Assembly: GCA_011056555.1 (NCBI GenBank)
Contig: DSEQ01000029.1
Span: 56,437-120,436, forward strand
Origin: Candidatus Zixiibacteriota bacterium
GTDB taxonomy: Bacteria; Zixibacteria; MSB-5A5; JAABVY01
Direction of reading: 5' to 3'
DNA length: 64,000 bases
Part shown: positions 59,331-64,000 of the stretch, piece after piece
How positions within the stretch are numbered: position 1 is the stretch's first letter
Layout of the letters: each line of letters begins with the position of its first letter
The notes under the pieces: generated by a model
The model's database searches: none
The model's input: the letters and a program-made list of their open reading frames with translations, nothing else
Told to the model about the DNA's origin: nothing
Translations under genes and position numbers: made by a program

Positions 59331-60762
59331 AAACAAATTCTTTTTAAGGCTGTTTATCCTGTCTTTCATTCCCTTTCTGGTGCTCTCGCTCGCGGCTGTC
59401 TATCTCTTCAATCAGGGTATTGGAAAAGTCATCTCTCCCGGCTTCGAAAACGCCCTGATAAATTCTGAATACCTGGTGGAAAACAGCCTGGAACTGTACC
59501 GTATCCGCTTTATGAATCTTATAGATGTTCTGGCTAAGGATTCCTTGACTGCAAATGACATAAAATATTTCGATTTGATCCTGTATATCTCAGAAAGAGA
59601 CACGATTTCGATCAAGTCTCTTGAAAACGAGGAATACAACCGCATGTTCATGGAAGAGGCGGCTTTCAGGGCCAGCTCGTTCCCGGAGATAATCAGCTTT
59701 GAGGGGCGCATACTGGTTTACCAGCAAATTGCCCTGAACCCGACCCTGAGCCCGACCCCGGCCCTTGTTGTCGGGCAGTATTTGCCGGCTGAATTTTCTT
59801 CCAGGGCGGCGGAGATAATTACCGCCAAAACAGAATACGGGCGGCTGAAAATGTTCGTGGAGTCATCCGGCGGCAGTATTGCCTGGTTTCTGTGGCTCTG
59901 TATAACGGTAATCTATCTCACATTCATACTCTATATAGCCCGCTGGTGGGCTAACTCCCTTATAAAACCGCTCAATAATCTCTCCCTGGCGGCCTTTGAT
60001 ATCGCCAAAGGCAAATGGGGCAAGACGGTGAACTACAATAAAGAGGACGAACTCGGGACCCTGGTTTCTTCGTTCAACTATATGTCCCGGGAGCTGAAGA
60101 CCAAGGCCGAGCAGCTGGTGCGGGCGGAGATCGAGGCCTCCTGGAAAAATACAGCACGTATTATCGCGCACGGCATAAAAAATATTCTCAGCCCTACGAA
60201 AGTTGCCCTGCATAATCTGCAGGCGAGCGAAAGCCCGGAAAGGGCCTCAGGGGAAGTCGCCGCTATTAATTCCGAGATCAGCAAGCTGGAGGATATTGCC
60301 AGCGATTTCAGCATGTTCGCGCGCTCGCCCGATATCAGGCCGGTGCTGGTGAATGTCAAAAAAGTCGCTATGGACGCTGTGCAGCTGGCGGGCAGGAGCT
60401 ATCCCGATGTGCGGCAGGATATCAATGTCGAGGAAGATATTTATATCGAAACCGATTATGAAATCCTGCGCAGTCTCATGGTAAACCTGCTCAAGAACAG
60501 TATGGAGGCAGTGACCAAGGATGGCAGAGTAGAGATTTCCGCAATGAAGGAAGATGGCGGTGTGACCATAAGAATAAAGGACAACGGAATGGGAATTCCG
60601 GAAGAGTTCAGCGGTAAAATCTGGACGCCCTATTATACCACCAAACCGCAGGGCACCGGTCTGGGCCTGCCGATCGCCCGAAAATTTGCGGATGCCCTCG
60701 GTGCCGAATTGAACCTTGAATCCGATAAAAGCGGTACCAGTGTGACTATTGAGTTTGGCTGA
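59320..60762 (+). CDS. Membrane sensor histidine kinase (NtrY-like)
   Basis: 480 aa. Two membrane helices (residues 8-30 and about 188-207) enclose a periplasmic sensor, then a HAMP domain (LIKPLNNLSLAAFDIAKGKWGK) and a kinase core with a complete ATPase (NLLKNSMEAV, DNGMGIP, FSGKIWTPYYTTKPQGTGLGLPIA). The H-box reads AHGIKNIL instead of the common AHEIKNPL: H284 is kept but the following Glu, the usual base, is Gly285. NtrY-like kinases pair with sigma-54 activators, and such a gene follows with overlap, so the two form a system. Confidence 0.9.
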   Translation: MQIKNKFFLRLFILSFIPFLVLSLAAVYLFNQGIGKVISPGFENALINSEYLVENSLELYRIRFMNLIDVLAKDSLTANDIKYFDLILYISERDTISIKSLENEEYNRMFMEEAAFRASSFPEIISFEGRILVYQQIALNPTLSPTPALVVGQYLPAEFSSRAAEIITAKTEYGRLKMFVESSGGSIAWFLWLCITVIYLTFILYIARWWANSLIKPLNNLSLAAFDIAKGKWGKTVNYNKEDELGTLVSSFNYMSRELKTKAEQLVRAEIEASWKNTARIIAHGIKNILSPTKVALHNLQASESPERASGEVAAINSEISKLEDIASDFSMFARSPDIRPVLVNVKKVAMDAVQLAGRSYPDVRQDINVEEDIYIETDYEILRSLMVNLLKNSMEAVTKDGRVEISAMKEDGGVTIRIKDNGMGIPEEFSGKIWTPYYTTKPQGTGLGLPIARKFADALGAELNLESDKSGTSVTIEFG

Positions 60763-62125
60763 TAAAGTGAACGACAGAATACTGATAGTCGATGATGACA
60801 AGCTCTTTACCGAGCAGATCGCATCCCTTCTGAAATCCGCAGGCTATACAGCCATCCGCGAACACGACTCATCCAGGGTAGAAAGAGATCTGGAAGAAGC
60901 CGAATACCAGGCGGTTCTTTTGGATATTCAGATGCCTGATCCCGATGGGATAACACTCCTCAAGCGTCTTGTGAAAAGAGATACCCATCCGGAAATCATT
61001 ATGGTTTCCGGGGCGGCCTCGCTGCAGGAGGCGGCCGACTCGATAAAGCTGGGCGCTTCCGACTTCCTGGAGAAGCCACCCGATGTCAACCGCCTGCTGA
61101 CAATGGTAAAAAGCGCCTGCGATAAATACAGGCTCAAAATCGAAAACCGGAATCTCAGGAGGGAGCATATCAAGCGCTACGAGATCATCGGCGAGAGTCC
61201 GGTTATCCGCGAATTGATGCAGGTAATCGAAACGGTGGCCCGAACCGACAGCAGTGTCCTCATCTGGGGCGAAACCGGAAGCGGCAAGGAACTGGTGGCA
61301 TCCCAGATTCATTATCGTTCAAGACGCTCAGCGGGCCCGCTGGTCAAGCTGAATTGCGCTGCAATACCGCCTGAACTGGCGGAGTCGGAGTTATTCGGGC
61401 ACACTAAGGGAGCGTTTACCGGAGCCGGCGCTGAAAAAGAAGGCAAATTCATGCTGGCCGACAAGGGCACGCTGGTTCTGGATGAGATTGCCGAGATGCC
61501 GCTGAATTTGCAGAGCAAATTACTGCGGGTACTGGAATCATCGGAGCTTGAAAAAGTGGGCGGTTCGAAAACCGAGAAGATAGATGTACGTCTGATTTCG
61601 ATAAGCGCCCGTGACCTGCAGGAGGAAACGGGCGCCGATAGATTCCGAGAAGACCTGTTCTATCGTATAAATACCATCCCTGTTCATGTACCGCCCCTGC
61701 GAGAAAGAAAAGAAGATATCCCGCTCATATTCGACCACTTTTTCTCAAATCTCAAGTCCAAAAACCTCCAGCCGCGGAAGGCTTGCGATCCGGGAATAAT
61801 AAATATCCTCATGGCCTACGACTGGCCGGGAAATGTACGCGAACTCAGAAATTATACAGAAAGGCTGTTTTTTCTTTGCCGGGATGATTATATCGATGTC
61901 GATTTCGCATCCCGGATGTTTTCCGACCCGGCGCTTTCGGCCGAGCCAAAATTTGAGGTTGGCTTTGGTAAAAACGTTCTCAGCAGTTCTGTGGAGCAGT
62001 TCGAGAGAAGTTTTCTGCAGATCAATTTGAAGCAGGTCGAGGGAAATGTTTCGGAACTGGCCCGGCGTTTCAATATGGATCGCGGAAATCTGTATAAAAA
62101 ACTGAAGAAATACAATTTGCTGTAA
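60749..62125 (+). CDS. Sigma-54-dependent response regulator (NtrC/NtrX-like)
   Basis: 458 aa from a TTG at 60749 that overlaps the kinase stop; a GTG at 60767 is an alternative and would start exactly at the receiver domain. Receiver with D15-D17, D59 and K109; AAA+ domain with Walker A GETGSGKE (174-181), the sigma-54 contact loop GAFTGA (221-226) and Walker B TLVLDEIAEM; and a Fis-type helix-turn-helix (EGNVSELARRFNMDRGNLYKKL) at the end. The GAFTGA loop shows it can open sigma-54 promoters. The outer-membrane gene right behind it carries such a promoter. Confidence 0.95.
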   Translation: MSLADKVNDRILIVDDDKLFTEQIASLLKSAGYTAIREHDSSRVERDLEEAEYQAVLLDIQMPDPDGITLLKRLVKRDTHPEIIMVSGAASLQEAADSIKLGASDFLEKPPDVNRLLTMVKSACDKYRLKIENRNLRREHIKRYEIIGESPVIRELMQVIETVARTDSSVLIWGETGSGKELVASQIHYRSRRSAGPLVKLNCAAIPPELAESELFGHTKGAFTGAGAEKEGKFMLADKGTLVLDEIAEMPLNLQSKLLRVLESSELEKVGGSKTEKIDVRLISISARDLQEETGADRFREDLFYRINTIPVHVPPLRERKEDIPLIFDHFFSNLKSKNLQPRKACDPGIINILMAYDWPGNVRELRNYTERLFFLCRDDYIDVDFASRMFSDPALSAEPKFEVGFGKNVLSSSVEQFERSFLQINLKQVEGNVSELARRFNMDRGNLYKKLKKYNLL

Positions 62126-62149
62126 ATGATACAACCGATTATTTATAGG

Positions 62150-62166
62150 GATGTAAAATTTACATC
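62150..62166. promoter_or_regulatory. Palindrome, candidate activator-binding site
   Basis: GATGTAAAATTTACATC: arms GATGTAAA and TTTACATC around a single A. It lies about 98 bp before the predicted start of the sigma-54 transcript, a usual distance for an activator site. Confidence 0.4.
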
Positions 62167-62228
62167 GGAGCAGATGTGATAAAGCCGGATTTTAGTAACA
62201 ATTTCTGTGAACAGGTCAGTGATCAATA

Positions 62229-62245
62229 TTGGTATAAAGTTTGCT
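62229..62245 (+). promoter_or_regulatory. Sigma-54 promoter (-24/-12)
   Basis: TTGGTATAAAGTTTGCT: GG (62231-62232) and GC (62243-62244) separated by exactly 10 bp, and TTGG and TTGC both intact. Transcription would begin near 62256, 20 bp before the GTG start and just ahead of the GAGGAGG site. Confidence 0.6.
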
Positions 62246-62275
62246 TATGATATTAAGCAAATAGAGGAGGATGGA

Positions 62276-63991
62276 GTGTTTGTTAACAAGTTCATACTTT
62301 TAATACTGATTGCATCTTTAATATTTCTGGCGGTATTGACGCCGCATGCAAAAGCCCAGGCTGATTTCCAGAATAAATTGATTTTCGATTATGATAAGAA
62401 CGATCTGTTTGTATCAATCGACTATAACGGCAGCAAACTGTCGCTGCAGGTTGACTGCCGCAACCTGAATTACACTCCGGATGGTGTCGAGCTGGGGAAT
62501 AACATTTTGTTCGGCCACGGCCAGATTATCTGGAACGATATATCCATTCCCTACAATCTTCTGGAGCAGGAAAAATTATCCAGGATAACCGACAGCCGGG
62601 TATATATGGAATTCAAAATTAAGGATGCGCCCTCCCGGAGCAGGATTCCCAGGGATGTTATAAATTCGTTTGAGCCCCTGATAATTGACTCCGACAGATT
62701 TGTGCGCGGGGATGCGATCAACATCGGCAGCGAGGTCGACATCTACGGCGAGGTCTCCGACAATATGTTCTGCTTTTTCGGGGATGTGACCATGCACACT
62801 AATTCGCTGGTGCGCGGAGATGTTATCGCGGTCTGCGGGCGAGTGTATCGGCATGAGGATTCCCAGGTCTATGGCAATATCATTTCGCAGGAGGGCTGGG
62901 AAGAAGGGGGCAGGAAATTCGGGCGCGCTGAGGGTTTCGGCCGTGAGATCTCTCTCAAACCGGCCCTGGATTACAACCGGGTTGACGGTCTCTATTTGGA
63001 GACTTTCCTCGAGTATGAAGATGACACCGGGGTTTTCCCCTCTTTCATTGTGGGCGTCGGCTATGCCTTCGAGGCGGAGCGTCTGCGCTACAGGCTGGAA
63101 GCATCCCAGAAATTCATGAATTATTTTGCCCTCGAACCTCATGGCAGGATTTATCGGGAGACCGCTACAGAGGACGACTGGTTCGTGCCGGAATATGAGA
63201 ACGCCATCATGGCCCTGATAGTCAATGAGGATTTCCGCGACTACTATGAAAAAGAGGGTGGAGAAATCGGGCTGAGATTTCTGGTGGGTTCCTCTCACAG
63301 TTTTGATCTCTCCTACAGTTACGATGAAATCGGGTGGATGGATGCGCATCCAAAACTCTGGAGCCTTTTTGGAAGCAAGGATTTCAGGCGCAACTGGAGC
63401 AGTCTGCCGCAAGATTATGTGCAGGAAAACATCTCCGACTTCAACAGCAAGCTGTCGTTGTTTAAAATTACCTATGAATTCGATATGCTCGACAATATTT
63501 TTAAGCCGCGGGCGGGATGGTATGCCGGGCTGCAGTTCGAGAAAGCCGGCGGCGACCTGAAAGGCGACCTGGCATATTCCAGATGGATACTGAGCGCCAT
63601 ACGATACCAGCCCCTCAACCGTTACCTGTCTCTGAATATGCGAGTTATGTATGGCGGCTCCTCGGACAGGATACCGCTCTTCAAGAAGTTCTTTCTGGGC
63701 GGAACAAGAACTCTGCGAGGCTACGACATCAAGGAATTTTATGGCGATCAGATGATCCTGGCGAATATAGAATACCTTGTGGACTACAGATCATTCCTGC
63801 ACACCGCTTTGTTTTTCGATATTGGCAAGACTGTCGGACAGGATGACGATATTTTCAGTGATGGCGAGTTTAAGTCGGATATAGGGATAGGTCTGGGCTT
63901 CTCGAGGAGTTTCAGGATAGAGTTTGCAAAGGCCCTGGACGATTCCGATTCCGACATCCGCACCTGGGTTTTATTCTCGAGATCATTTTAA
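62276..63991 (+). CDS. Outer-membrane protein: bactofilin-like region plus BamA/D15-type barrel
   Basis: 571 aa from the GTG at 62276, five bases after a GAGGAGG site; the open frame upstream lacks such a site. A signal peptide (FVNKFILLILIASLIFLAVL...AKA) leads to a first domain (about 20-210). It includes a series of short turns (FVRGDAINIGSEVDIYGEVS, TMHTNSLVRGDVIAVCGRVY, SQVYGNIIS) similar to the bactofilin/polymer-forming beta-helix. The C-terminal part is a surface-antigen barrel with FFLGGTRTLRGYDIKEFYGDQ (the BamA-type motif) ending in FSRSF. It has no POTRA domains, so it is not a BamA itself. Probably switched on by the adjacent sigma-54 system. Confidence 0.82.
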   Translation: MFVNKFILLILIASLIFLAVLTPHAKAQADFQNKLIFDYDKNDLFVSIDYNGSKLSLQVDCRNLNYTPDGVELGNNILFGHGQIIWNDISIPYNLLEQEKLSRITDSRVYMEFKIKDAPSRSRIPRDVINSFEPLIIDSDRFVRGDAINIGSEVDIYGEVSDNMFCFFGDVTMHTNSLVRGDVIAVCGRVYRHEDSQVYGNIISQEGWEEGGRKFGRAEGFGREISLKPALDYNRVDGLYLETFLEYEDDTGVFPSFIVGVGYAFEAERLRYRLEASQKFMNYFALEPHGRIYRETATEDDWFVPEYENAIMALIVNEDFRDYYEKEGGEIGLRFLVGSSHSFDLSYSYDEIGWMDAHPKLWSLFGSKDFRRNWSSLPQDYVQENISDFNSKLSLFKITYEFDMLDNIFKPRAGWYAGLQFEKAGGDLKGDLAYSRWILSAIRYQPLNRYLSLNMRVMYGGSSDRIPLFKKFFLGGTRTLRGYDIKEFYGDQMILANIEYLVDYRSFLHTALFFDIGKTVGQDDDIFSDGEFKSDIGIGLGFSRSFRIEFAKALDDSDSDIRTWVLFSRSF

Positions 63992-64000
63992 AACTGATGC

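Noticed and set aside
1..64000. CRISPR array or integrated mobile element
   Set aside because: No regularly spaced direct repeats, integrase, transposase or phage genes were seen.

Overview
The window reads as bacterial chromosome of moderate GC, densely coded on both strands. No rRNA, tRNA, CRISPR array, transposase or phage gene was seen. Several traits point to the FCB group and most specifically to something like candidate phylum Zixibacteria; this is an inference from protein style, not a search. The traits are a secreted Asp-box protein ending in two dockerin-like repeats of the 'SDAVWIIN.VFVGG' type, a secreted subtilase ending in an 'NPFNPETRISFSLPE' sorting-like tail, a GWxTD/TPR protein, a Wzi-like barrel, many TPR lipoproteins, an IleRS of the 'PGVHH' type, and B12-dependent NrdJ paired with ThyX.

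Layout. 1-1120: 5' part of hutI (minus). 1334-7914: a lone receiver protein, a small lipoprotein, the 985-aa BNR/dockerin protein, a 61-aa protein with a clear terminator, a MITE-like repeat, an LRR protein and a TPR/lipocalin-like protein. 8103-12507 (plus): a 33-aa membrane peptide translationally coupled to an SSS-family Na+/solute symporter, a Wzi-like outer-membrane barrel and a TPR protein. 18971-12703 (minus): yggS, divIVA, purine nucleoside phosphorylase, ileS, DksA/TraR-type zinc finger and lspA, closed by a terminator. 25566-19056 (minus): hbd-crt (own terminator), YbjQ-like, subtilase, TPR lipoprotein. 27696-25654: GWxTD protein; 27954: mscL. 38072-29358 (minus): an aminotransferase-like pseudoenzyme, folB, folK, deoxynucleoside kinase, panB, panC, panD, a GlmU-N-only nucleotidyltransferase, a small exported protein, a LytR_C protein, rsfS and rho. 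38305: GAF histidine kinase. 40627-41373: gene-free, with repeats, twin hairpins and a candidate small RNA. 45699-41374 (minus): thyX, nrdJ and two roadblock-like proteins, with paired NrdR-type boxes upstream. 46166-50444: small lipoprotein, membrane and exported proteins. 50892-54177: SbcD/SbcC-like (YhaO/YhaN-like) pair. 54405: rex with a perfect operator. 55664-58738: STAS antagonist, RsbW-type kinase and a membrane SpoIIE-type phosphatase (a partner-switching module without a sigma factor). 58806-63991: NUDIX hydrolase, NtrY-like kinase, sigma-54 activator, then an outer-membrane barrel protein preceded by a GG-N10-GC promoter.

The most interesting signals are these: (i) a complete sigma-54 circuit at the right end, with activator, upstream palindrome, -24/-12 element and outer-membrane target; (ii) paired NrdR boxes 32 bp apart in front of thyX-nrdJ, in an operon that also carries two roadblock-like proteins; (iii) a fold-type-I aminotransferase lacking the PLP lysine inside the folate/pantothenate cluster; (iv) the 33-aa peptide fused by a TGATG overlap to a symporter gene; (v) a candidate small RNA of about 110 nt in a 747-bp gene-free stretch. 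I did not find a defence island or a clearly new multi-gene machine.
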